64,000 nt of DNA, taken from Oreohelix idahoensis. Taxonomy: Eukaryota; Mollusca; Gastropoda; Stylommatophora; Oreohelicidae. Location: positions 1-64,000 of the forward strand of contig JAMPIV010012165.1 of NCBI GenBank assembly GCA_024509875.1, given 5' to 3'. Positions 21,629 through 32,824 of the stretch are shown piece by piece. The notes beneath the pieces were generated by a model. The model was not told the DNA's origin, did not search any database, and saw nothing but the letters and a program-made list of their open reading frames with translations. Made by a program: the position numbers and the translations under genes. How positions within the stretch are numbered: position 1 is the first letter of the stretch; each line of letters begins with the position of its first letter.

Positions 21629-23395
21629 TATCCGTCAAGATTTGATGCGGGAATCCTAATCGGGTGAATATTGTAAGTAGTGCCTCTGCTACATGTTTTG
21701 AATCAATTGATGGCAGGGCTACCGCCTCTCCCCACATAGAACAAGTGTCCACCAGAGTAAGGATGTAACTGTTCCTCCTCTTGGTCCGAGTGAGAGGTCC
21801 CACAATATCCACTGCAACCCTCTCAAAAGGTGTTCCCACTATGGGCATTTCCCCTAGAGTTGCAGGAGCAGTCCAGTGCTTTGGAGCTACCCTTTGACAT
21901 TCTGGACAGGATTTGACATATCTTTTTATATCCTCCGTTATTCCTGGCCAGAAGTAATGACAAGCTATACGCTGTCCTGTGGCGCTGATCCCCATGTGAC
22001 CACTGAAGGGAATCGCATGCCCGAGTTCCATCACTTTATCCCTATATGAAGTGGGAAGGACCAGCTGGTTGTGACCATTTGTTCCAGTTCCGGCCTTCCT
22101 GTATAATAGTTTGTTCTTCATAAAATATTCTCCTTTGCTCGGAGGTGTGTGGCATTTGGGCAATTTTTTAAAACATGGCTTGAGTGTCCTATCCTCAGCC
22201 TGCGCCTTCCTCATCTCCTCTGGATGAGCATTTATAGGTTCACCTTCTTCCTCCTTCTTCTGTGACCTGGTCTGCACTGTCGCCATGATCACAGGTTTCT
22301 CGGGATTCCCCAAGAAGACGTATCTACACCCCAATATCAGAGGGTAGATTGGTTCATCTATCACTGCTGCTCTGATTTCTCCTTCCACATAGCGAGTTTT
22401 CACCGTTATCCTTGCGATGGGAAGTGTCATGAGTGGTATTTCCTTAGTCGCCCCTTGTATTTCCACTGTTTCTGTGGTATACTGACTTGGGTCCACTAGG
22501 CTAGACTTCACAACTGAATCATAATCCAAACCTGTATCATAAAGGCACCTTATGGTGACCCCATTACAAATAACATCCTCACAAACTGGGGGGGGGGGGT
22601 GATAAGGTTCCTGCTGTCCATTAGGATTAACCTTTAATCGTTGAGTCCCCGACTTCATTGCAGCAATGTTTGAAGGTTTCCTTCTACAAAATTCGGTGTT
22701 ATGGTTATCTTTCTTGCACCATTTACACCATCTTTTTCCTTGGTTAAACGGTTTTCTTTCGTTGGATTTTTGGTCATTGAACTGTGAGTTTCTGTCTCGA
22801 TAGTCATTTCTTGGCCGTTCAAAGTTTGTCCTACCTTTATTTCCCTGTTCTCTATTATCAAATTTGTTAAATTGCTGTGGAGCTTTAAAATTGTCTATGT
22901 GCTTCTTTTTAGCACCACTTACCTCTGCCTGGGCTGCCTGATACCTCTCAGCAACATTTAAAACCTCCCCCAACTTCTCTGCACCTTGTTCCATGAGAAA
23001 TTTTCTCATGTCTGGAGCCATGGACTCTCTCAATTGCTCAATCATGATCATCTCTTTCAGATCTTGGGTCTTCCCCAGAGCAGTCCATTTCTCCAAATAG
23101 GTTTCCAGTCTGGCAGAGAATTGGTGGTATGTCTCCCCAGACAACAGTTTGGCATTTCTAAATTTCTTACAATAAAATTCAGCATTTTTTTCGTACCTTA
23201 ATAATAAAGCCTGCTTTAACATGTCATAATTGTCTTGGTTTTCTCTGTGCATTTTTGCGAAGACTTCATAAGAAGTACCTCTCAGTCCCTGTGATAACTT
23301 TAAACTCCACCTCTCTCTCTCTAACCCATATGTAGTAGCTAATAACTCAAAACGTCCTAGGTACCCCTCTATGTCATCGTCTTTCTCAACAAAAT
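21594..23395 (-). CDS. Element C capsid - CCHC - protease - integrase, single frame
   Basis: One frame covers the SCAN-like capsid, a CCHC knuckle (CKWCKKDNHNTEFC), a proline run, protease (YDTGLDYDS) and integrase through LTDNG. It shows that Gag and Pol are fused in one frame, without a stop or frameshift between them. The proline run comes from a 12-base G tract (plus strand) at the Gag-protease joint. The frame ends just after the second catalytic Asp of integrase, where about a dozen bases found in B are replaced by four. An ATG occurs at 23252, but the open frame continues upstream, so that is not the true start. Confidence 0.87.
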
Positions 23396-23398
23396 GGT

Positions 23399-23833
23399 CT
23401 AAATGAACCCCATAGCTGAGTTTGAGGCTCCCAGACTGGGCGTAGCATCTGAGGCAAAAGGGCTGGCACCATTTTCAGGAGCCTGGCCTTGTAGCTCCAG
23501 CTCCCTTAGTCGTAATTCGTGCTCCCTTTGCAACCTTCTATCTTCTGCCTCCCTTTCGGCAGTCAATCTTTTATCTTCTGCCTCCCTTTGCTGTCGTTTT
23601 TCTTCCGCCTCTAATGCTTTAGCCTCTTTGTCAGCCTCAATTTGTAACCTCTTAGTCTCAGCTAGTCTTTCAGACTCTAATTTTCTTTCAGCCTCTTTTT
23701 CTAATCTTCTTTCTTCCCGTTCAATATACTTATCACATTCAGCCGTTACATATTGAATTAAAACCTGCCCATCCATTCCCATCTCCTTCGCCGTTAGCAC
23801 AGCAGCTGATCTAAATTTTGCCAGCTCCGCCAT
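23399..23833 (-). CDS. gag: Element C Gag N-terminus with coiled coil
   Basis: 144 codons. Start MAELAKFRSAAVLT is conserved in B, C and D. Residues about 40-115 are a Glu/Arg/Lys heptad-like coiled coil. It ends at AMGFI followed by stop; in element D the same place reads on as AMGFHLDHF into the capsid, because D has one more T there. So in C and B the coil is split from the capsid by a one-base loss. Confidence 0.85.
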   Translation of the reverse strand: MAELAKFRSAAVLTAKEMGMDGQVLIQYVTAECDKYIEREERRLEKEAERKLESERLAETKRLQIEADKEAKALEAEEKRQQREAEDKRLTAEREAEDRRLQREHELRLRELELQGQAPENGASPFASDATPSLGASNSAMGFI

Positions 23834-24063
23834 ACTTTTTAAACAATTCTATCAATGAGCCAAATAAAATGTCCAACCACTAAAGCAATTCTAATTACTC
23901 TAGTTTAAAATAATTATACTTAATTAATTAATCAATCAATTAACTACCACTGGCTGTGAAGATTCACCAACTTTTATTTTCAGGGACACTTTTAATTTTT
24001 ATAATGTGTTCCCCTAATTTAATTCTGCCACCAGGAGATCCTAATATTATTGATAGGCTACTT

Positions 24064-24084
24064 ATCCCGGAACAAGAGACCCCA
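24064..24084 (-). promoter_or_regulatory. Primer-binding site of element C (altered proline type)
   Basis: Same 21 bases as the site in B and the same distance from the LTR. Differs from element D's perfect proline-type site by three extra bases and substitutions in the middle. Confidence 0.55.
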
Positions 24085-24089
24085 ATATA

Positions 24090-26411
24090 TGTAGTGGTTT
24101 TGATGGTATTGTATGTTTGTGATATTATTTAATGTGAAGCATGAGGTCAGATGTGAAGGCTCCTGAGATAAATGTAGCTGTGAATTGTCAGAAGGCCCTT
24201 CTTGCTACCACTACGACCTCACACCTATCTTTTTTTACTAATGAATGTGGCTACGTTAAGATTCTAGGGTAATGATATGTAATGTGTTGTGGTAATTTGC
24301 ATACACATACACAGATATTTAACAAGTCTAATAATATTAATAGAATGTTACAACACACTGAACTAACTCAACTGTGTAAAATTTTGATAGTAATATTTTC
24401 TTTAAGTTTATTTGTTCTGAACCAAGGTTTTAGTTTGGTCAGAACATATGAAAGGTTTGGAAATTAGAAATGAAATGCATGAATATATGGCATAATAATT
24501 GAAAGGTGTGTACATATGTATTTTACAAGACTAGTTAATAGTACTACTGTTTATAGTTTTAATTAAGCTGGGAAAATGATGAATGGATGTGCTGTTGGAG
24601 TGGCCTCATCACTCCCTGTATATGGCTACTAACATTGCCCATTTGTTGATGGTAATATAGTTAGTGGGGTTTATAAACGAAGTTGGTGACTCTCCAGCAG
24701 ACCAGATGCCCACTTATCTTGACTGAGTGGTTCTGGTGCTGGAATCGGGTGCTGAAATCTGGTGGCCCCGCCTCTCCGTGCTTGGGGGCAAATAAAGGCT
24801 GCTCTGACAAAATGTACTGCACGGGTCCCTTCTGGTAATAATCAACTCATCATTTGACACCACATTGGTGCCAAATAAAAAACCCACAGTTCTGAAATAA
24901 AAGTATTGGTCATGTGTCAGAACTCTACCTCCTGAGCCACTACTACACACAACATTATACAACCACACCACATAGACAGGGTCAGATCTCTCTGACCATA
25001 CAGCACACCTACCAAGTTGGTTTCACATAGGATAAGTTTCCCCCAGACTACATATTCTGAAATATGATTATTAGCTTCTTGCCATAGAATAGGATAGGTG
25101 ATATGTTTCACTTATCTCAACACTTGATCCGCCTTTCATAATCCTTGCTGGAGTTTATGTATTTGGTTAGTCTCTAGACCCTGAACTAGGGCGGGGGGTC
25201 TAGAACGAATCCTTACTTGTTGTAAGGGCTAGATTTTGATATGGCAGTATCAAATCACTCGAAACATTAAACAAATATTAAAATGTACAAAGAAATACTT
25301 TGTCTTACCAGAATTATGAATATAGAACACAGTATATGCTAGCAAAACTCAGCTGAGCTGCTGGCTTTATTATGGCGTCCCTCTGAATATTTCAATTAGC
25401 TTGGGGCAATATCACCATTAAATAATTTACTGTGTCTACTAGGACAACTTATAACGAATGGCAAAAATGCGCGTCTGAGCGCCGATAATATATTCATCTA
25501 TGGCCAATCACCGCCTTTTTTTCTTTTCAAATTCAAACATCCAACCAAAAAGTCATACCTCAGTCATACCTCAGTCAAGTATGCCTTATTGTCTGTTGGT
25601 CCGTCTGTCTCTACTTGCGTTTCACAAAAAAACAACACTTGTTTTTTTTGAACCAACTCTGCCCTCCCCTACACAATTTTGTCTTTAAAGTTATTTTTAG
25701 CCACAATTATCCACCCCATCCCGTCTCTTTAATTCTAACTAGATTTTAGCACTTGCGTCTTCAAGGCCACAATTTTTTGAAAATAGTGACATTATTGTTT
25801 CAATACAGTCGTTCGCTGATATGAACAACACAGTCTTTTGTCAATATCTTTCTTATTATCTATCCGACTGTATAAATAAAAGCATATTATTTCACTGCTC
25901 AAGATGGGCCATCCGGCCAGCTAGTTTTTATATTCCTAACATTATTATTAAGAAAAAGTTACTTTTCAAGGTTAGTTGGTTTTTCGAAATATTTTCTAGA
26001 ATCTTCTGTACTGCGTTTGCCGCTGAATTCAAATAAACGGACTAAGTTATCGCAAAAGGGTCCAAGAAATGACTGTTGCTTATAATAGCTATGGTCCCTT
26101 CTGTCGATTTCTTTACCTTGTGTCAACTTGGGAACGTAAATTTTTTTTCCTCCTTTCCCCACCAATTTGCATCCTTTTAGCCTTGCTAGTTTCAAGCACA
26201 TGTTCAGTCATATTTTTTCCTCTTTTGATCTCCGTTCTCAACCCGTTCCGAGGGTAAAGTTTTGCTTTCACGTCTAGCAAATTAATTTCCATGGCGGGTA
26301 GTGACCCGCGGCCTGGGCGATCATGTACTCGAGTAACTTACGCATTATTTTTATCCCTACTTTTTATCGTTTGGAGATATTTTAACGTTGTATCACTGTT
26401 AATTTATGACA
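24090..26411 (-). repeat. Element C 5' LTR
   Basis: 2322 bp, TGTAGTGG to ATGACA. After ATGACA the sequence becomes unrelated to the other copies (TGTTAGTATC), giving the outer boundary of the array. Confidence 0.9.
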
Positions 26412-27365
26412 TGTTAGTATCTCACATTCAAATTTTATTTTAAATAAAATGTTAAGAAAATCAATCTTACGTCAGATGCAAGGAAATAACACAATTAAAC
26501 GATGACTAAGCAATAGAATATGGCACATTTTCGATCTGCCCCATGTCCAGGCTTTTCCTATGTTAGAAAATTCTCCGCCTGCTCTCATCGATCTTGCTTT
26601 ACACAAAATTTTCTTGAAATGGCAGTGAATAGTCCCCGTTTCGTACCAATCTCTACTGCTTTGTCCAATGGGACCATGTTTACATTTATTTTTGAATCTA
26701 TCGTTTCAAATAACAACTCCCAATATGTTTCCAAGGCAAATATATTTTTAGTTTTAGATCAACCAATCATACTTCGCCTTCCTTTAAAATCCAACCAATC
26801 AAATATCCCGTACCGTTTAACCTCATTTACCCAAAGTCGTTTTTTCAAAACATGCCATAAAAAATATAAGCAGGCATGATCTTACCTGACAGTCTGGTCG
26901 AATCCACTATAGTATTATGGCTATAATTAGTTAATTAATGGACTATTTGCGTAACTACTACCATATTCTTTGTCAGCAAGTCCTAAGGTACACGAATATA
27001 TAATTTATATTGGACTAGTTGGCTTGGTTCAGAAGTACACAGTTTTTTTTTCTATGTTAGTTTTTTTATTTTTAGTCTACTACACGTTCAATTCTTTTCC
27101 ATGTGCTGTCTTCTCTAGTTACGTGATAATTACGTCCTTTGAAATAAGAGCTAAGGTTGTTTTTGTGACACGAGTTGTCTACATGTTCTAACTTTTTCCT
27201 CGTATTTTGGGGAAACCCCTAAGGCAAGGCTTGCCCCTGTGCTGGTATTGGCTTTAGTTTAAAATCAATGCGAAACGAATTAGCATTTCATCTATCCATT
27301 TCCTCTCCTCGTTCCACAATGCATTTTAGGCAAATATTTTCTTAGAACTAGGAAAAGTGATTATG
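26412..27365. other. Unassigned DNA right of the B/C array
   Basis: AT-rich, only short frames (up to 119 codons at 26520, no motif recognised). No LTR of element F is seen here, so F's 3' end is missing or unrecognised. Confidence 0.45.
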
Positions 27366-27752
27366 TCAAGGACGAATTTGAAAAATTGGGTACCGTTTTG
27401 TTCGGCTATTCGTTAGCAAATAATAATCTGAAGGCGTAGGCGATACCAACAGTTCTAGTAGAAAATTCTTTTGTACTTTCTTATCTTTTCCTTTATGCCC
27501 TATATTGTTATATACAGATTTAGATATTGTATTTAGAAATTCACTACACTGCCCAGCGGCAATCTCTTCTGAAACTACATCTGTATACTTCTCCAGCCCT
27601 TTGTTCACTATAGCTTGGTCTGTTGGAACAAAATCCCCTGCTTATCTGTTGTCCTCTGTATCTGTTTCTAAATCCAATACGACGTTCACTTTGAAAAATA
27701 CCACAGTAACCAATACTACTCGTGCGGCTTCCTCTAAAGTGTCTGAAATCTC
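27366..27752 (-). pseudogene. Unrecognised continuation of the element F frame
   Basis: Same frame as 27753-28319, separated by a stop (27753-27755) and containing one more in-frame stop; otherwise open to 27366. The translated text is charged and soluble-looking (for example NKGLEKYTDVVSEEIAAG). I do not recognise a family. It could be captured host sequence, a 3' flanking exon, or a diverged part of the element. Confidence 0.35.
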
Positions 27753-28319
27753 TTAAGCCATTGGTTTCTCTGTTGTAATGTTCTCGAGCGACATACGAGC
27801 ACCACGACTAACTCTGCGATATTTCTCAATCAGCTTTCTGTGCTCTTCTTTCATTAGGTCTGTCTCATGATATTTGACAGATCCATAACATTCACCTTCT
27901 TCTGGCAAAGTAAAGTTCACTTTCGTTTCATTTACTGCACTTTTCGGAATATTCATCTTACGTTCACCCCATTCTTTTGCTGATTTAATATGCCTCCTAA
28001 TGTTAGTTTCTGGTTGACCAAACTGTTTTAGAAACGATACATCCTCTTGTTGTGGTGAAACTAAATTTAATACTGAAGTATCAGCAACCAGGACATTACC
28101 AGATGACATGCTATCCACAGGAATTACCCTAGGTTTTCCCTGCAATCTTGTAATTCCTCCATAAGGACCATCTCTATGCTTGTGCTTCCATAGTTTGATA
28201 TCCTCATCTGTACACTCTTTGATACCACGGATATTTCTAATTGTCAGGTTGGCAACCGGATCTTCAAGAACAAAAGCTTTCACTTTGCCACACAAGAATG
28301 GTGTATCAATATTTATCAA
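27753..28319 (-). pseudogene. Element F protease end, linker and unrecognised segment
   Basis: 188 codons. The first third is protease C-terminus (VANLTIRNIRGIKEC), matching element A. The linker ITRLQGKPRV and PQQEDVSFLKQF also parallels A. From about residue 100 (IRRHIKSAKEWGERKMN) it departs from A, where the integrase zinc finger should come, and I recognise nothing. A short duplication around TATCAATATT at 28305-28330 separates it from the frame holding the protease active site. Confidence 0.6.
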
Positions 28320-28331
28320 TATTTATCAATG

Positions 28332-29102
28332 CTAGAGGATAGACTTCAACTCTACCCCCAAAAGTAAAAAAGTAATACATTTAGCAGTTTGACCCAACAA
28401 CCAAGACTCCTCAATACACGATCTCCGCACCCGAACTGTCGTACACCCTGTATCACTTAAGACGGATACAACTTTCCGTCCTATGTAACCTGAATGCAAG
28501 ACTAGGTTCCCATCTGTATGAACTGCCAATAAACAAGGAAGTGGGTGGCCACAAATCAGAATTGGTGTATCATATTTATGAAAAAGTGGTCTGCACCCTT
28601 CACAATTCTCGTTGTTGAATGTATCTAATACTACGACTGAATTTGCGTGTTCAACTTTCCTATTAGGACAATCAAATTGAAGGTGGCCAATACCATTACA
28701 TACAAAGCATCTGTACTCCTCACGCTGGCTCTTCTGTGGACTACCCTTAGTACTAGTCTGAGGCTCGGCCACAGACTGAGGTTCAGGCTTGTCACAAAAC
28801 TTCCCTCCATGGCATGGTGACCCGCATTTAAAACAACTAGAAGGTCTTCTACTACATAACTCTGTCATATTCTGCTGTTTCCTGGGGGATGTACGGAAGT
28901 CTGTTTCTGTCCACCTCTTACTTACTGCCTTCCTATCATATTGTCTCTCCCCACTACGAGAACTTTGTCTCCGATACGGTCGTGTTTCATAACTCCGCTT
29001 GGCTGAACAGGTCGTAAATATTTCTGGCACCGCCGATTTATGAATCGGTCTGCCTGGATGTGCTGTTGCGTATTGCTGCCCTAACTGTGACATTGCTGAC
29101 AT
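28332..29102 (-). pseudogene. Element F nucleocapsid and protease start
   Basis: 256 codons with an Arg/Ser-rich basic stretch, then two CCHC knuckles: CFKCGSPCHGGKFC and CFVCNGIGHLQFDC. These are followed by the motif CEGC...CGHPL shared with element A, and the protease active site SDTGCTT. Nucleocapsid packages element RNA and protease cuts the polyprotein (family knowledge). Element A lacks the two knuckles but keeps the later Cys/His motif. Confidence 0.8.
28547..28604 (-). other. C-x2-C ... C-G-H-P-L motif of element F
   Basis: CEGCRPLF followed after nine residues by CGHPL, between the knuckles and protease. The counterpart in element A is at 3674-3735. Confidence 0.5.
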
Positions 29103-29149
29103 ATTTTCCGGTTTTATCTCCTGAAAAAACCCAACAAATCGGGGCTACA

Positions 29150-29400
29150 TGACGACATTACCTTATCACGTAAGATCAAATCTCATAGGCCATCAAAATC
29201 TTTAGCAATGCCCGATAGGTCAATCCACCTGTTCAATAACATCTTAATATCTGCGATAAACTCCGCAAAATCTTGCTCGCTACTTGGCATCGCACTGTGG
29301 AACTTTAACCGATAACTCTGCTCATTTAACTTGTACTTGCGTAACAAAGTTTCCTTCACTATGTCATAATTTAATCTATCTTCCACAGTTAATTGGAAAA
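29150..29400 (-). pseudogene. gag: Element F capsid (SCAN-like) remnant
   Basis: Contains NYDIVKETLLRKYKLNEQSYR and EFIADIKMLLNRWIDLSG, parallel to element A's NYDVIRAALLKKYQLSEEGYR and EFIARTRLTFDRWIELSK. This is the capsid part of Gag. Short and in a separate frame from both neighbours. Confidence 0.7.
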
Positions 29401-29543
29401 CTGTTTTTAATGCTTACCCTGTTAATTAATCTGTCAACAGTGATCCCCACAGTTCTTTATTAATCTATAAGGAAGTTGCCTTCATTTGAAACCTCTAAAA
29501 AAACAATCCATAAAATCTATGGATTCGTTGAAAATTGGGAGTT

Positions 29544-29855
29544 TCAACTTGTACATACTCCCGTACTCCTTTTTGATGATGAGTCTAAACGCGATTTCTC
29601 TAACTTGAGTTTTCTCAAGGATACCTCTTTGTCCGCTTCTATCTTTTTAATTTCTTTCTGTGTTTGTATCTCTAATCTCTTAGTCTCTTCCTCTGCTTTC
29701 TTCGTTTCTTCCTCTGCTTTCTTTCTTTCTCGCTCCTCATGTCGTTCTTGTCTCTCCTGTACCTCTTTAAATTGAGCTTGTGCAAACGTTAAGAGATCTT
29801 CTCCAGACTTTCCTTTCCTCTCACCCACGATGATAAAATCCATAAGTGTTGACAT
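29544..29855 (-). pseudogene. gag: Element F Gag N-terminus with coiled coil
   Basis: 103 codons starting MSTLMDFIIVGERKGKSGED. Residues about 30-90 are a Glu/Lys/Arg coiled coil with repeated KAEEETK units. It has the same plan as the Gag N-termini of A, B, C and D, so it is taken as the true start. The frame is lost after about residue 100. Confidence 0.75.
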
Positions 29856-31750
29856 GATTATGAATATATCTGACTTATATGCACCTCAAATACTCTAACC
29901 AAAATGTCAAAATAGCTCAAACTTCAAAATAATATCTTACATAACCACTAAGATGACACCTTACTCACTGTACTTAATGTGTACCCAAAAGAACTAATAG
30001 CCCTACAAAACAAACAATGACACCAATGATGATCATGATAAACACTACACCCTAATTAACAAACAACAACCTGGTAGGTCGGTAACAAGAAAAAGGAAAG
30101 ATGTGTGACAGAAGTAATATTGAAATTTACAGTACCAGACCTCTGTAACGCACGAAAACAGGAGATTGAAAAAAATTTAACGTATTTACAGGATAGTATA
30201 AGAAGAAAATGACTGAAGAATACACTTATATATCCAGAACGCCAAAGAAGGAATACAATATATAACCAATAATGAACTGTACGTAAACAACTAATGCAAA
30301 TATGCACACTTTATTCGTGAAGGGCAATACAACTGATGCTGCCCCCAGGATAGGACCCCTTCTAAGAATAAATAGCTCAAAACCCTACAGATTAAATCAA
30401 AACACAAATAAATACCATAATCGTTACGTCCAACAACAACACTGAAACAATGAATGCCGATGGAAGCCTATAGAGCAGCCTGGACAAATAAATGAAATAT
30501 GGCCTTAGAATAATGAACCAAAACAAACTAAGGTTACGTAGCTTTTTATGGTGTACTGGGATGGCAGGCTATGGCAATAAACTGATCTGATTTGTTGTCT
30601 CCAAGTCACCTCTGCAGCAGTAACTTTGAGAAGCGCAAACACTACAACAGTTCCTGTGGGGAATATATTAATACACACTTAGTATATAATTCAAGCTTAT
30701 TAGAATACAACTAAAAATGGACGAAAGAACTAGAGAGAAGGATGACAGATATAGTCAGCACAGTTATAGGTGAATCAGATGTAAGCAGTGTTTAAGGCAG
30801 ACAAGAATGGCACAGCTATAGGTAGAGCAGATGTAAGCAATGTCTAAAACCGACAGGAATGACACAGCTACAGGCTATAGCAGATATACGCAAAGTATGA
30901 TAATAAATTCTAACTGCAATCTAACTTAAAACCTACTTAACATATAATGCCATATAGAGAAAGAGTGAAAACTAACAACATTAGAACAGCAACACTGAAG
31001 GTGAATTAAATAATAAGTGATAATACTGAAAGTTGCAGAACTAAACAGAAAAAGCTAAGTGTGAAAACAGATGTACTCAGTATATGAGAAGAAATACGGA
31101 TTTTTTAAGAAATAGCCTTTACTGTAAGCACCATATAAAACACAAATTACCTTCTAACCTGATTAATAACTAGACTGTACCCCTAGGCCTACTAGTAATC
31201 ACCTTAAATGAGCAACAACAAAAAACTTATCTAACTAAGCGTGTAGATATGTTTATAATGTTCTCAGCAAGTCCCAAGGCGATGAAAGTATGAAGACGAC
31301 ACACTGCACAGTCACAACACACTCAGTTCAGATTCTGTAGCACCACCGGCTACACACAGTGAAAAACAGGACTCGTGTTTTCCACTTCACACTGTGTCGA
31401 GTAGAACACTGCAACAAGGTTACTCCGATAGCTCCACAGATTTCCACAGATCAAATTCTTCTGGACACAACAGATTCTCCTGGATACACAGCCACTTCGT
31501 CTACGCAGCAAAAAAGTTATTCTAGTCACAACAAACAGCTTGTACAGCACACTTTTCAACGATCGTTCAGACGACAATAAGGTCACTGCGTTGCAAAACT
31601 AGCTGATCTATATTGTACAAGCATGAATACGGTGAGGTGAAAGTTACAGTAATCCTGTGAAAATTGGTTGCGTTGAAAAACAAACTGTAGGCTACTGACT
31701 GAATGACTTTTAATTACTTCAGTGCTGTCCCACTTTGGGTTCACTTGAAA
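29856..31750 (-). other. Element F leader, unusually long
   Basis: About 1.9 kb between the candidate primer site and Gag, AT-rich and without coding features. In B, C and D the same interval is about 230-270 bp. Confidence 0.5.
30759..30900. repeat. 52-bp tandem repeat, three copies
   Basis: Units begin CACAGTTATAGG, CACAGCTATAGG and CACAGCTACAGG at 30759, 30811 and 30863; the third is partial. Lies in the element F leader. Confidence 0.7.
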
Positions 31751-31771
31751 CATCCAAATAGACGGCCCCCA
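31751..31771 (-). promoter_or_regulatory. Candidate primer-binding site of element F
   Basis: Minus strand starts TGGGGGCCGTC two bases from the LTR end. The first six bases match a proline-type site but the rest does not. Confidence 0.4.
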
Positions 31772-31773
31772 GA

Positions 31774-32419
31774 TGTGACGAGTAGGGTGTATGTGGGTGG
31801 ATGTAGCAGATCAGACAACACTTATACCGCTCGTCTAGCTCACTGTCTAAGGAGTAATACACCAACTCTAACACCATATAAATCTCCGTGAATATATAAT
31901 ATCACAAATAAGTCACACTGGGCGCAGGGCCATTACAAATATTGGAGACACAACAAATCCCGAGTATTCTACAATCACTCTGATTCTCGGAATATCTACA
32001 GCCACAAAATAGGCTACTTCATAAATCCACTTCACAACTATGGCCCTCTACTCGCGCACTACTATAGACATCCACCCTTCTCTTTTCTACGTTCTTCGCT
32101 GTCTCCTGTCTACTCTCTGCTGACTCAACTCTCTACTAACTCAACACACTACTGACCCAACACACATCTCTCTCTCTCTGACTGACCCCTTTCATTTGTA
32201 TTCACCAAATACGTGAAAATCTTCCACGCTCCACTGAGCTTCATTCACGCATAACTATAGCTTGCAGCTTGTCTTGATCTCTGCTCACAACATTGCTTGT
32301 AGCTAAATTATTACAAGGCAAGCATTCCCAACTCACAACAACTCAAATGACTAATAAACTCCCGCTGGAGCATGAGAATATTCACACATGCAAAAAACCC
32401 TTCAAAACACTCCGTGACA
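31774..32419 (-). repeat. Element F 5' LTR
   Basis: 646 bp, TGTGACGAG at left and CCGTGACA at right, giving imperfect inverted ends. The right edge abuts in-frame RTE endonuclease codons starting GTAAGAAGAGGTGC, so F inserted into that LINE. The left flank partner is missing, so the duplication is not verified. Confidence 0.72.
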
Positions 32420-32549
32420 GTAAGAAGAGGTGCAGATGTGGGAAGTGATCACCATTTAGTAGTAGCAAAACTGAAAGTGAAACTCAGAACGGCTGGACCA
32501 ACTGTAACTACACAGAAAAGTTTCGACATCAGCAAACTGTAGGACCCCC
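32420..32549 (+). pseudogene. RTE LINE (+): endonuclease C-terminus
   Basis: Reads RRGADVGSDHHLVVAKLK, the conserved SDH end of an RTE-type apurinic-like endonuclease, and continues to SFDISKL, a TAG stop and DP. It breaks at CCCCC (32545-32549), one copy of a target-site duplication. The sequence resumes at 35109. Confidence 0.8.
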
Positions 32550-32757
32550 TGTCGTAGATTTTTGATAGGGGAATTAAGACTTGGGTTGGTCCCTTCTGAA
32601 TAGATTTGAATAAGTGATAGTCACAGTGAGAGATAGTAATAGCAATAGATTTCCACGAGTGAGATGGTAGACTGTGATAGAGGTTGTCTCTGAAATCGAG
32701 AAATCTTCTCTCTTTCACATATCTTCTACGACAGATTTAGAGGAGTCAGACAGTCTA

Positions 32758-32759
<2 letters not shown>

Positions 32760-32822
<63 letters not shown>
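32760..32822. repeat. (TA)n microsatellite
   Basis: About 62 bases of uninterrupted AT dinucleotides inside the solo LTR. Confidence 0.95.

Positions 32823-32824
<2 letters not shown>

Larger units (their letters stand above)
10303..26411 (-). mobile_element. Tandem B/C array: three LTRs flanking two Gmr1-type elements
   Basis: On the minus strand, LTR (24090-26411), element C internal (19385-24089), LTR (17081-19384), element B internal (12363-17080), truncated LTR (10303-12362). The middle LTR joins directly to B's leader on its right-to-left reading side and to C's 3' end on the other, with no extra bases, so it serves both elements. Internal regions look nearly identical by eye. The outer right flank reads TGTTA; the left end is truncated, so no target-site duplication can be shown. 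Unequal crossing-over between LTRs is the simplest origin (inference). Confidence 0.88.
27366..32419 (-). mobile_element. Element F: 3'-truncated Gmr1-like element related to A
   Basis: On the minus strand: 5' LTR (31774-32419), candidate primer site, 1.9 kb leader, gag with coiled coil and SCAN-like region, two CCHC knuckles, DTG protease, then a frame that no longer resembles retroviral genes. No integrase core, reverse transcriptase, RNase H or 3' LTR was found. Protease end and linker match element A, so A and F are one lineage. The LTR's right edge lies inside an RTE endonuclease (32420). Confidence 0.75.
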
